A stretch of 13,273 nucleotides of DNA from Chlorobium sp. GTDB lineage: Bacteria; Bacteroidota; Chlorobiia; Chlorobiales; Chlorobiaceae. The notes under the pieces were generated by a model. It saw only the letters and a program-made list of their open reading frames with translations, searched no databases and had not been told where the DNA came from. Both the position numbers and the translations under genes were made by a program. The stretch is from positions 1 to 13,273 of the forward strand of contig JANQFD010000016.1 in the NCBI GenBank assembly GCA_028278005.1. The letters run 5' to 3'. Shown here piece by piece: positions 1 to 6,321 of this stretch; position 1 is the stretch's first letter, and every line of letters starts with the position of its first letter.

Positions 1-639
1 TATATTCGGGATCACGGTGGCGTGCCGAGTTTTCTCAACTACAAGCCCAAAGGTGATCCTGATGTAACTCCCTATCCTGCAACACTCTGTGTTTCCATCA
101 ATGAGGAAGTTGTTCACGGTGTTCCCAGTGAAAAGAGGGTGATCAGGGAAGGAGATATTGTTTCTGTGGACTGCGGAGTCTATAAGGGAGGATATCATGG
201 TGACTCTGCTCGTACCTATATCATCGGGGAGGTTTCTCCTGAGGTGAAGCAGCTTGTGGAGGTTACGAAGGAATGCCTCGACCACGGGATTGCCCAGGCG
301 ATTGCCGGAAATCGTCTTCATGACATATCGGCTGCTGTTGAGGAGCATGCCCGTTCCTTCGGCTTCAGTGTCATAGAAAATATGGTTGGTCATGGAATTG
401 GCAGTGAGCTGCATGAGGAGCCGCCTGTTCCGAACTACGGCAGAAGAAACACAGGCATCAAGCTTCGCGAAGGGATGGCCCTGGCTATTGAGCCTATGAT
501 AGCGATGGGAAGGTCAAGAAATGCGGTTTCGAAAAAAAGGGCCTGGGTAGCAGTAACCGAAGATGGCAAGCCATCAGCTCATTTTGAGCATACGATAATA
601 GTACGAAAAGAAAGGGCTGAAATAATGACACTGCCTTGA
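1..639 (+). CDS. map: Methionine aminopeptidase type I, 5' end cut off by window
   Basis: This enzyme removes the initiator methionine from nascent proteins in the cytosol, using a two-metal centre. The frame is open from base 1, so the gene starts left of the window; 212 residues are present and about 50 N-terminal residues are probably missing. The pita-bread fold metal ligands are all visible in the fragment: Asp57 (SVDCG), Asp68 (HGDSART), His131 (GHGIG), Glu164 (AIEP) and Glu196 (HFEHT). His39 (VVHGVP) matches the conserved substrate-pocket histidine. The C-terminal half is complete and ends MTLP. It lies 47 bp upstream of infA, and map-infA-rpmJ is the usual order at the end of the spc operon. 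The identification is firm; only the start is unknown. An internal ATG- or GTG-initiated start near base 22 would remove conserved sequence and is not credible. Confidence 0.95.
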   Translation, partial: YIRDHGGVPSFLNYKPKGDPDVTPYPATLCVSINEEVVHGVPSEKRVIREGDIVSVDCGVYKGGYHGDSARTYIIGEVSPEVKQLVEVTKECLDHGIAQAIAGNRLHDISAAVEEHARSFGFSVIENMVGHGIGSELHEEPPVPNYGRRNTGIKLREGMALAIEPMIAMGRSRNAVSKKRAWVAVTEDGKPSAHFEHTIIVRKERAEIMTLP

Positions 640-671
640 AGAAGGTTGTCATGTACATCCCGAACTGAAAC

Positions 672-677
672 AAGGAG
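672..677 (+). promoter_or_regulatory. Shine-Dalgarno sequence of infA, supporting a GTG start
   Basis: AAGGAG lies 9 bases before the GTG at 687. There is no ATG at the N-terminus of this reading frame, and the translation MAKEEAIEVEG from this GTG matches the expected IF-1 N-terminus, so the site fixes a GTG start. Confidence 0.75.
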
Positions 678-686
678 TTTACAACT

Positions 687-905
687 GTGGCCAAGGAAGA
701 AGCAATTGAGGTAGAAGGTGAGATTCTCGAAGCGCTGCCGAATGCGCAGTTCAAGGTGAAGCTTGAAAACGGGCTTGAAATCCTTGCGCATGTATCGGGG
801 AAAATCCGGATGCATTATATCAGGATACTGCCCGGAGACAAGGTCAAGGTACAGATCTCCCCCTATGATTTGACAAAGGGCAGGATAACCTACCGTTACA
901 AGTAA
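687..905 (+). CDS. infA: Translation initiation factor IF-1
   Basis: IF-1 binds the 30S A site and works with IF-2 and IF-3 in choosing the initiator tRNA. The 72-residue product is the standard family length and is one OB-fold (S1-like) domain: strand 1 around VEGEILEALPNAQFKVKL, then NGLEILAHVSGKIR, and the conserved end GDKVKVQISPYDLTKGRITYRYK. The start is GTG with a good Shine-Dalgarno AAGGAG 9 bases upstream. The gene lies between map and rpmJ as in many bacteria. A 100-bp AT-rich gap follows before rpmJ, longer than the other spacers in this operon. Confidence 0.97.
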   Translation: MAKEEAIEVEGEILEALPNAQFKVKLENGLEILAHVSGKIRMHYIRILPGDKVKVQISPYDLTKGRITYRYK

Positions 906-925
906 TTCCTGAAAACGGGGGATGC

Positions 926-955
926 TTGATTTATTCTGAAAAATTTTATTATATT
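926..955 (+). promoter_or_regulatory. Possible internal promoter ahead of rpmJ
   Basis: The 100-bp gap between infA and rpmJ is AT-rich and holds TTGATT (926-931) and TATATT (950-955) with an 18-base spacer. This resembles a sigma-70 promoter that would give extra transcription of rpmJ and the alpha-operon genes. It is only a consensus match by eye; AT-rich spacers give such matches by chance, and promoter preferences in this phylum may differ. Confidence 0.3.
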
Positions 956-1005
956 TAAGGCCTTTTCTGTTTTAGAACAACATAGTATAGATAGCGGGGA
1001 CAGCC

Positions 1006-1122
1006 ATGAAAGTGTATTCATCAATTAAAAAACGTTGCGAACACTGCCGCATAATCCGGCGGAAAGGCAAAAGATTTGTGATTTGCAGGGTGAACCCTAG
1101 CCACAAGCAGCGACAGGGTTGA
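1006..1122 (+). CDS. rpmJ: 50S ribosomal protein L36, zinc-ribbon (C+) form
   Basis: L36 is a tiny protein of the large subunit that binds 23S rRNA. The frame ATG-AAA-GTG-TAT to TGA encodes 38 residues, MKVYSSIKKRCEHCRIIRRK and onward, ending SHKQRQG. Cys11, Cys14, Cys27 and His33 form the zinc ribbon, so this is the zinc-binding C+ paralogue type. Family length is 37-38 residues, and the position between infA and rpsM is standard. A G-rich stretch, CGGGGA, precedes the start by 5 bases but is a poor Shine-Dalgarno match. It is the smallest gene in the window and easily overlooked. Confidence 0.95.
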   Translation: MKVYSSIKKRCEHCRIIRRKGKRFVICRVNPSHKQRQG

Positions 1123-1161
1123 TCGGATTGATATAAAGAAAAACGAATTATACAGAAGACT

Positions 1162-1539
1162 ATGAGGATTGCCGGGGTAAATTTACCGCTGAACAAGCAT
1201 GCAGTCATTGCTTTAACCAGTATTTACGGAATCGGAAGAACTTCCGCGAACAATATCCTTCAACGTGCAGGTATCGACCCTGTCAGAAAGATTTCAGAGT
1301 TGAGCGACGAAGAAGCGCACACTATAAGGGAAATTATTGCCGAGGATTACATCGTTGAAGGGCAGGCAAGAGGTGAGCAGCAGTTATCCGTCAAACGGTT
1401 GATGGATATCGGGTGTTACAGGGGGCTTCGCCATAGACGTTCGCTGCCTGTAAGAGGTCAGCGTACACAGACTAATGCGAGAACCAGAAAAGGTCGTCGG
1501 AAAACGGTTGCGGGCAAGAAAAAAGCGGTCAAGAAGTAA
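1162..1539 (+). CDS. rpsM: 30S ribosomal protein S13
   Basis: S13 sits in the head of the 30S subunit and contacts 16S rRNA, P-site tRNA and the 50S subunit. The 125-residue product begins MRIAGVNLPLNKHAVIALTS, the canonical S13 N-terminus, followed by the helix-hairpin-helix region YGIGRTSANNIL. The signature RGLRHRRSLPVRGQRTQTNART leads into a basic tail (KGRRKTVAGKKKAVKK) that in known ribosomes reaches toward the P-site tRNA. Length is normal. It starts 39 bp after rpmJ and no clear Shine-Dalgarno is visible (upstream is A-rich). In E. coli it is the first gene of the alpha operon; here it is continuous with the spc-type genes. Confidence 0.98.
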   Translation: MRIAGVNLPLNKHAVIALTSIYGIGRTSANNILQRAGIDPVRKISELSDEEAHTIREIIAEDYIVEGQARGEQQLSVKRLMDIGCYRGLRHRRSLPVRGQRTQTNARTRKGRRKTVAGKKKAVKK

Positions 1540-1588
1540 CCGTCGATCATAGAGACAGCTAACAGAGATATAAAGATTGTAAAGATAC

Positions 1589-1972
1589 ATGGCTACAACA
1601 AGCAGGAAAAAAAAGAAGGTAAAAGTTACATCTGAAGGTGTCGTGCACATCAAAGCCTCGTTCAATAACGTGCTGGTAACCATTACAGACATGCAGGGAA
1701 ACACGGTTTCCTGGTCAAGCGCCGGCAAGAACGGTTTTAAAGGATCCAAGAAAAACACACCGTACGCTTCCCAGGTGACATCCGAGGCTGCGGCAAAGGA
1801 AGCATACGATCTTGGTATGCGATATGTTCATGTGTTTATAAAAGGCCCGGGAGCGGGAAGAGACGCCGCTATCAGAGCTCTTCAGGGAGCGGGACTCGAA
1901 GTGAGATCCATCAAGGATATTACGCCGTTGCCGCATAACGGTTGCAGGCCTCCCAAACGAAGAAGGGTATGA
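1589..1972 (+). CDS. rpsK: 30S ribosomal protein S11
   Basis: S11 is part of the 30S platform, beside 16S rRNA helices near the E/P-site codon. The 127 residues start with a basic segment (MATTSRKKKKVK), followed by the conserved core: VHIKASFNNVLVTITD, WSSAGKNGFKGSKKNTPYAS, GAGRDAAIRAL, and the near-invariant C-terminus ITPLPHNGCRPPKRRRV. The Asn-Gly in this tail is the site that becomes isoaspartate in E. coli S11; whether that happens here is inference. It starts 49 bp after rpsM. No Shine-Dalgarno is seen; the 15 bases before ATG are A-rich. Confidence 0.98.
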   Translation: MATTSRKKKKVKVTSEGVVHIKASFNNVLVTITDMQGNTVSWSSAGKNGFKGSKKNTPYASQVTSEAAAKEAYDLGMRYVHVFIKGPGAGRDAAIRALQGAGLEVRSIKDITPLPHNGCRPPKRRRV

Positions 1973-2017
1973 TCACCAACTATCTGTTCAACGAATATTT
2001 CAATGAGTTAATTTGCT

Positions 2018-2629
2018 ATGGCACGATTCAGAGGTTCTATTACTAAAGTATCAAGAAGGTTAGGGGTAGCTCTTTCTCCAAAGGCGGAAAAATACCTTGA
2101 AAGGCGGCCGTATGCACCTGGTGAACACGGGCAGTCGAGAAGGGGAAAGGTGTCCGAGTATGCTTTGCAGTTGCGTGAAAAACAGAAGATGAAATATCTG
2201 TACGGTGTCCTTGAGAAACAGTTTCGCAACTATTACAAAAAGGCCGTTTCGCAACGGGGCGTTACCGGTGATAACCTGGTAAAGCTTCTTGAAAGGCGTT
2301 TGGACAATGTTGTTTTCAGGGCGGGTTTCTCTCCGTCAAGAGCCGGATCGAGGCAACTTGTCAATCATGGTCACCTTCTTGTCAACGGGAGAAAAGTCAA
2401 TATTCCCTCGTATTTGCTCAAACCTGGCGATGCTATCGAGTTCAGACAGAAAAGCCGGAACCTTGACGCTGTGACAGACTCACTCAATAAAGCTCCCGAA
2501 TCCCGCATACCTTCATGGATACAGGTTGACAAGGCTCACAAGAAAGCGGTCTTTCTGACAGTTCCTGAACGTGAAGAAGTGCAGGAGCCGTTTAACGAAC
2601 AGCTGGTTGTTGAGTTGTACTCCAAGTGA
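2018..2629 (+). CDS. rpsD: 30S ribosomal protein S4, cysteine-free (C-) form
   Basis: S4 nucleates assembly of the 30S body by binding the 16S 5' domain and lines the mRNA entry tunnel. The 203-residue product is the normal length. The N-terminal domain has MARFRGSITKVSRRLGVALS and APGEHGQSRRGKVSEYALQL, followed by LREKQKMKYLYGVLEKQFRN. The S4 RNA-binding domain is LLERRLDNVVFRAGFSPSRA then RQLVNHGHLLVNGRKVNIPS. It lacks the N-terminal zinc-binding cysteines of C+ S4 proteins, unlike the C+ L36 in the same operon. In E. coli S4 represses its own operon, but no matching pseudoknot could be supported here. It starts 45 bp after rpsK without a visible Shine-Dalgarno. Confidence 0.98.
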   Translation: MARFRGSITKVSRRLGVALSPKAEKYLERRPYAPGEHGQSRRGKVSEYALQLREKQKMKYLYGVLEKQFRNYYKKAVSQRGVTGDNLVKLLERRLDNVVFRAGFSPSRAGSRQLVNHGHLLVNGRKVNIPSYLLKPGDAIEFRQKSRNLDAVTDSLNKAPESRIPSWIQVDKAHKKAVFLTVPEREEVQEPFNEQLVVELYSK

Positions 2630-2657
2630 TTTTAAGAAACTCTAAGGTATAAAGACC

Positions 2658-3644
2658 ATGATATACCAAATGCAGATGCCCGAGAAAATTGATGTTGACG
2701 AAGGAACGCATAATGACAGGTATGGGAAATTTATAGCGCAACCTCTTGAGAGAGGTTACGGCGTGACACTGGGCAATGCAATGCGCAGGGTGCTGCTGGC
2801 ATCTTTGCCAGGATCAGCGATTACCGGCGTGAAAATCGATGGTGTGTTTCATGAATTTTCTGCAATTGATGGTGTTCGGGAGGATGTGCCGGAAATTGTT
2901 CTGAACATGAAAAGAGTACGGTTCAAATCATCGACCAAGAGGAGCTGTAAAACCACATTGACTGTTGACGGTCCTTATGAGGTTACTGCCGGTGATATAG
3001 TTGCCCAGGAAGGGGAATTTGAAGTGCTGAACAAGGAGCTGCACCTCGCTACGGTTAATGAGGGCGCGAAGCTGAGCATGGATGTCTATATCGGTCGAGG
3101 TAGAGGATATGTTCCGGCGGAAGAGAATCGTGGTGATGGCATGCCGATAGGGTTTATTGCGATTGACGCAATTTTTACTCCTATCAAAAACGTAAAATTC
3201 TCAGTGGAGAATACGCGTGTGGGTCAACGAACCGATTATGAGAAGATGATTCTCGACGTTGAGACGGATGGTTCAATATCCCCTGATGATTCGATAAGCC
3301 TTGCCGGCAAGATCATCAACGAGCATGTTTCACTTTTTGCCAACTTTTCGCCTGCCGAGGAAGAATTTACCGAAGAAGAATACAAGCAGCAGGATGATGA
3401 GTTTGAAAACATGCGCAAGTTGCTTCAAACCCGGATCGAGGATCTCGATCTGTCAGTTCGTTCCCACAACTGCCTGAGGCTTGCCGAAATCGAAACACTC
3501 GGAGATCTGGTTTCCCGGAAGGAAGAAGAGCTTCTTACCTACAAAAACTTCGGGAAAAAGTCACTTATGGAACTGAAGGAGCAGTTGGAAAAGTTCGAAC
3601 TGAAATTTGGTATGGACATTACCAAGTATCAGATGAAAGGATAA
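2658..3644 (+). CDS. rpoA: DNA-directed RNA polymerase alpha subunit
   Basis: Alpha dimerises to scaffold assembly of the beta subunits, and its C-terminal domain binds UP-element DNA and activators. The 328 residues are family-typical. The N-terminal domain (about 1-235) shows GKFIAQPLERGYGVTLGNAM then RRVLLASLPGSAITGVKIDG, and later the motif VENTRVGQRTDYEKMILDVE. An acidic linker around 236-255 (AEEEFTEEEYKQQDDEFENM) is followed by the C-terminal domain (about 258-320). There, Arg268 and Asn271 in SVRSHNCL match the E. coli DNA-contacting Arg265 and Asn268, and NFGKKSLMELKEQL is the helix-hairpin-helix end. The gene starts 28 bp after rpsD; only a weak AAGG lies upstream. Confidence 0.98.
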   Translation: MIYQMQMPEKIDVDEGTHNDRYGKFIAQPLERGYGVTLGNAMRRVLLASLPGSAITGVKIDGVFHEFSAIDGVREDVPEIVLNMKRVRFKSSTKRSCKTTLTVDGPYEVTAGDIVAQEGEFEVLNKELHLATVNEGAKLSMDVYIGRGRGYVPAEENRGDGMPIGFIAIDAIFTPIKNVKFSVENTRVGQRTDYEKMILDVETDGSISPDDSISLAGKIINEHVSLFANFSPAEEEFTEEEYKQQDDEFENMRKLLQTRIEDLDLSVRSHNCLRLAEIETLGDLVSRKEEELLTYKNFGKKSLMELKEQLEKFELKFGMDITKYQMKG

Positions 3645-3690
3645 AGAAGTAAACAGATTTTTTTTGAATTATTGAGAGAACCTTGCAGTT

Positions 3691-4284
3691 ATGCGCAAAG
3701 TAAAGTCCGCAAGAAAACTTGGGAGAACAGCAGCCCACAGAAGGGCAACGCTGGCTAATTTATCGACACAGCTCTTGCTGCATAAACGTATAGAGACAAC
3801 CGAGGCTAAAGCCAAGGAGACTCGCAAGTACGTTGAAAAAATCATTACGAAAGCTAAGGACGGGACTGTCCATGCTCAGCGTATCATTTTCAGGAAAATT
3901 CGCGACAAGGCAGCAGTTCGTGAACTTTTCGAAGATATTGTCGGCAAGGTTGCCGACAGGAACGGCGGCTATACGAGGGTGGTCAAGCTTGCCCCAAGAT
4001 ACGGCGATGCAGCGAAAATGGCCGTGCTTGAGCTTGTAGATTATACCGAAGCACCGGCAGACGCTAAAAAACAGGTGAAACAGGATCGTGCGAGACGAGT
4101 ACGCGGTTCGAAAAAAGCATCTGAACCTGCTCCGGAAGTGGCCGAAAGCGCAGTAAAGGAAGCTGAACCGTCTCCAAAAAAGAAAACCACAGCGCCAGCA
4201 GAAACGAAAGCGAAACCTTCCGTTGAAAACGAATCTGCTGCAGCTGCCGCTAATGAGGAAAGCGCACCCGAGGAAAAGGAATAA
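3691..4284 (+). CDS. rplQ: 50S ribosomal protein L17 with long C-terminal extension
   Basis: L17 lies near the peptide exit tunnel region of the large subunit. Residues 1-120 are the L17 core: MRKVKSARKLGRTAAHRRAT, then LANLSTQLLLHKRIETTEAK, and the end GGYTRVVKLAPRYGDAAKMA. Residues 121-197 are a low-complexity tail that begins basic (KKQVKQDRARRVRGSKK) and becomes Ala/Glu/Lys/Pro-rich, ending EESAPEEKE. At 197 residues it is about 70 longer than the 127-residue E. coli protein. Codon use shows no break at the junction and the frame is intact, so the tail looks genuine rather than a readthrough. It is the last gene of the operon, 46 bp after rpoA, and is followed by an intrinsic terminator. 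Confidence 0.97.
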   Translation: MRKVKSARKLGRTAAHRRATLANLSTQLLLHKRIETTEAKAKETRKYVEKIITKAKDGTVHAQRIIFRKIRDKAAVRELFEDIVGKVADRNGGYTRVVKLAPRYGDAAKMAVLELVDYTEAPADAKKQVKQDRARRVRGSKKASEPAPEVAESAVKEAEPSPKKKTTAPAETKAKPSVENESAAAAANEESAPEEKE

Positions 4285-4318
4285 GGTTCGGTTAAGAATT
4301 CTTCCCGGACAGAAGAGG

Positions 4319-4354
4319 GCACCGTAAAGCAGTTGTTTTTACGGTGCTTTTTTT
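4319..4354 (+). terminator. Rho-independent terminator of the rplQ operon
   Basis: A perfect 10-bp stem (GCACCGTAAA at 4319-4328 with TTTACGGTGC at 4338-4347) encloses a 9-base loop and is followed at once by seven T (4348-4354). It lies 35 bp after the rplQ stop. On the opposite strand, the 3' arm and T-run encode the last residues and stop of rsmG. The minus-strand side is not followed by a comparable T-run, so termination should act mainly on the plus strand. Confidence 0.88.
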
Positions 4355-5037
4355 GTGTCAGGAGGGTTCTCTGCAATTTTTCCGCTGACGAGAACGATAT
4401 ATTTATTTGCAAAGCACTCGTCGAAACGGTCAATGGGCAGCAGTGTCACTTCGGCCGGGAAACCGTTGTTTTTGTTTGCTGCCGACTTCGCCTCCCGAAC
4501 TTCTTCTTCCAGATCGCCCCCTTTAAGGCATATAAGCGAACCTTCAGGTGTTAACAGCTTTTCGGCATAACTGCAGAGGATCGGAAGCGGTGCAACCTGG
4601 CGGCTGAGAATCGTGTTAAAAACCATTCCTTTCAGTTCTTCCGCCCTGATTTTTTTTGCAAGAACATTTGTCAGTCCGATAGTCTTTATCATGTTCTGGC
4701 AGGCAGCTATCTTTTTGCCGGTTGCGTCTACAAGCAGGAACTTTGTTTCGGGAAATGCTATGGCAAGAGGGATGCCCGGCAATCCTCCCCCCGTTCCTAT
4801 GTCGAGAACTTTTTCACCGGGTTGAAAAGGGTGAAACAATCCGATAAGGAGAGAATGAAAGACATGTCTGATAAGCAGTGATGACTGTTCCTTTCTGCTC
4901 ACGAGGTTCAGTGTCTTGTTTGCCCTCTGAAGGAGGAGGGCATAGTGCTCAAGCAATTGGAGTTGACGGTCATCCAGCACAAGTCCTTCCCCGGAGCATT
5001 TTTCTCGAATGATTTCAATATCTGGCGTCGGATTCAT
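4339..5037 (-). CDS. rsmG: 16S rRNA (guanine-N7) methyltransferase RsmG (GidB)
   Basis: RsmG makes m7G at position 527 (E. coli numbering) of 16S rRNA using S-adenosylmethionine; its loss gives low-level streptomycin resistance in several bacteria. The 232-residue product has the class I Rossmann fold. The helical N-terminus contains RANKTLNLVSRKE, the SAM-binding motif is DIGTGGGLPGIP (79-90), followed by KFLLVDATGKKIAACQNM and later the conserved LSRQVAPL. At the RH-x-x-DSL motif it has RHVFHSL (57-63), His replacing the usual Asp. The C-terminal residues KKAP and the stop fall within the rplQ terminator. It is transcribed toward rplQ and divergently from manC. Identification is firm; the start ATG at 5037 has no strong Shine-Dalgarno. 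Confidence 0.95.
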   Translation of the reverse strand: MNPTPDIEIIREKCSGEGLVLDDRQLQLLEHYALLLQRANKTLNLVSRKEQSSLLIRHVFHSLLIGLFHPFQPGEKVLDIGTGGGLPGIPLAIAFPETKFLLVDATGKKIAACQNMIKTIGLTNVLAKKIRAEELKGMVFNTILSRQVAPLPILCSYAEKLLTPEGSLICLKGGDLEEEVREAKSAANKNNGFPAEVTLLPIDRFDECFANKYIVLVSGKIAENPPDTKKAP

Positions 5038-5181
5038 TCCACTGACTGCAATGAAGTAGGTCGGGGCAGCTCCTCTTAAGTTCCCCCCGAAAAAAAATGT
5101 AAATTACTGTTAATGTATGAATTCCTGAGTTGAGCGTTGTATGTTATGTTGCATCCATTCTGAAGAAACGATACAGTAGCA
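5038..5181. other. Divergent intergenic region between rsmG and manC
   Basis: These 144 bp should hold the promoters for both genes. An AT-rich patch with an A-run sits near 5090-5125. I tested TTAAGT (5076-5081) with TAAATT (5100-5105, 18-base spacer) for manC, but the match is too weak to call. No hairpin or operator-like repeat was seen. Confidence 0.3.
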
Positions 5182-6300
5182 ATGACCCATTATCCGGGAG
5201 AACATATCTATGCGGTAATCATGGCCGGCGGAACCGGCGGCCTCATGCTGTGGCCTTTTTCAAGGAAGAAGAAGCCCAAACAGTTCATCGATGTGTTCGG
5301 AAGCGGTGCCATGATTGAGTCTGCCATTGCCAGTCTGGGGGATTACGTCCTGCCCGAGAATATCTATGTGGTTACCAGTGCCCAGGGAGAAAAGATGATG
5401 CATCAAACATTGTCCTGGTTTCCAAAGGAGAATATACTTGTCGAACCGGTGGCGAGGGATACAGCACCCTGTATAGCACTGGCAACTGCATATATAAGTA
5501 AAAGGGATCCGGATGCGGTTATGGTTGCCGTACCGGCTGATCTTCTGGTGCTAGACAAGAAATCATTCATTGAACTTCTCAATGCCGGAGTACAGATTGC
5601 GCAAAGCAGTAAAAGAATTGTAACCATCGGGATAACGCCGGACCGTCCGGAGCCTGAATATGGTTATATCCAGATCGACAAGCCACAGCCGACCGACGAC
5701 TGTTTGCATGACAGCAACGTTACGATGTTTTCCGTGAGGGCGTTTGCAGAGAAACCGGATGTCAAAACCGCACAGGAGTTTATAGACAGCGGAGATTTTT
5801 ACTGGAACAGCGGCATTCTAATCTGGAACATCAATGTGATTCGCAATGAATTTGAGCGTTCCATGCCCGATCTTTTCAAGGACCTGCAAAGCATTTACGA
5901 CGCAATCGGATCGGATCGGGAACAATCGGTGATAGAGGACGTTTACAGCTGGATTCATCCCATTTCGATAGCCTACGGCATCATGGAAAAAGCTGAATCA
6001 GTCTGTATGCTTGCCGGCGATTTCGGATGGACCGATCTGGGGAGCTGGGACGACGTTCTCAAGATTGACAAAAAAAGTGCGGAAGCTTCCCGGCAGAGCG
6101 ATTTGAATCTTGTCCAGGTTGACTCGGCAAACAATTTTGTGAAAAAACCCGAAAAAAAAGCTCTGGCAATCGTTGGTTTGGAGGATATTATCGTGATTGA
6201 TACGGATGACGCTCTCCTGATCTGTCACAAAGGTCGTTCACAGGATGTCCGCAAGGTTGTAGAGATCATGCGACGTGAAGGCCTCGAGGATTATCTTTGA
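5182..6300 (+). CDS. manC: Mannose-1-phosphate guanylyltransferase-like protein (divergent signature)
   Basis: The family makes GDP-mannose from mannose-1-phosphate and GTP for surface polysaccharides and glycans. The 372 residues fit the monofunctional type (no isomerase domain). Recognisable motifs are LWPFSRKKKPKQF (23-35), EPVARDTAPCIALATAY, AFAEKPD, FYWNSGILIWN, GWTDLGSWDDV and the end GRSQDVRKVVEIM. The N-terminal signature is AGGTGGLMLWP (15-25) instead of AGG-x-G-[ST]-R-[LF]-WP: one residue longer and without the invariant Arg. PADL (118-121) replaces PADH, and PEPEYGYI (156-163) replaces PETGYGYI. A related nucleotidyltransferase with a different sugar is therefore possible. It converges on cysS with a 21-bp gap. 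No clear Shine-Dalgarno was found; the ATG at 5182 is chosen because the next in-frame ATG (5221) would cut the fold. Confidence 0.85.
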   Translation: MTHYPGEHIYAVIMAGGTGGLMLWPFSRKKKPKQFIDVFGSGAMIESAIASLGDYVLPENIYVVTSAQGEKMMHQTLSWFPKENILVEPVARDTAPCIALATAYISKRDPDAVMVAVPADLLVLDKKSFIELLNAGVQIAQSSKRIVTIGITPDRPEPEYGYIQIDKPQPTDDCLHDSNVTMFSVRAFAEKPDVKTAQEFIDSGDFYWNSGILIWNINVIRNEFERSMPDLFKDLQSIYDAIGSDREQSVIEDVYSWIHPISIAYGIMEKAESVCMLAGDFGWTDLGSWDDVLKIDKKSAEASRQSDLNLVQVDSANNFVKKPEKKALAIVGLEDIIVIDTDDALLICHKGRSQDVRKVVEIMRREGLEDYL

Positions 6301-6321
6301 CTCTACAGTCAGCACCTCGAC

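Noticed and set aside
1123..1161. S4-binding pseudoknot ahead of rpsM, as in the E. coli alpha operon
   Set aside because: Only 39 bp separate rpmJ and rpsM, and I could not build the nested pseudoknot from them.
3659..3665. Run of seven T between rpoA and rplQ as a terminator
   Set aside because: No hairpin precedes it; the upstream bases are A-rich and unpaired, and rplQ is normally co-transcribed.
4339..5037. Loss of function in rsmG from His replacing Asp in the RH-x-x-DSL motif
   Set aside because: The SAM motif and rest of the protein are intact, and RHVLHSL-like versions are, as I recall, common in the related Bacteroidetes.
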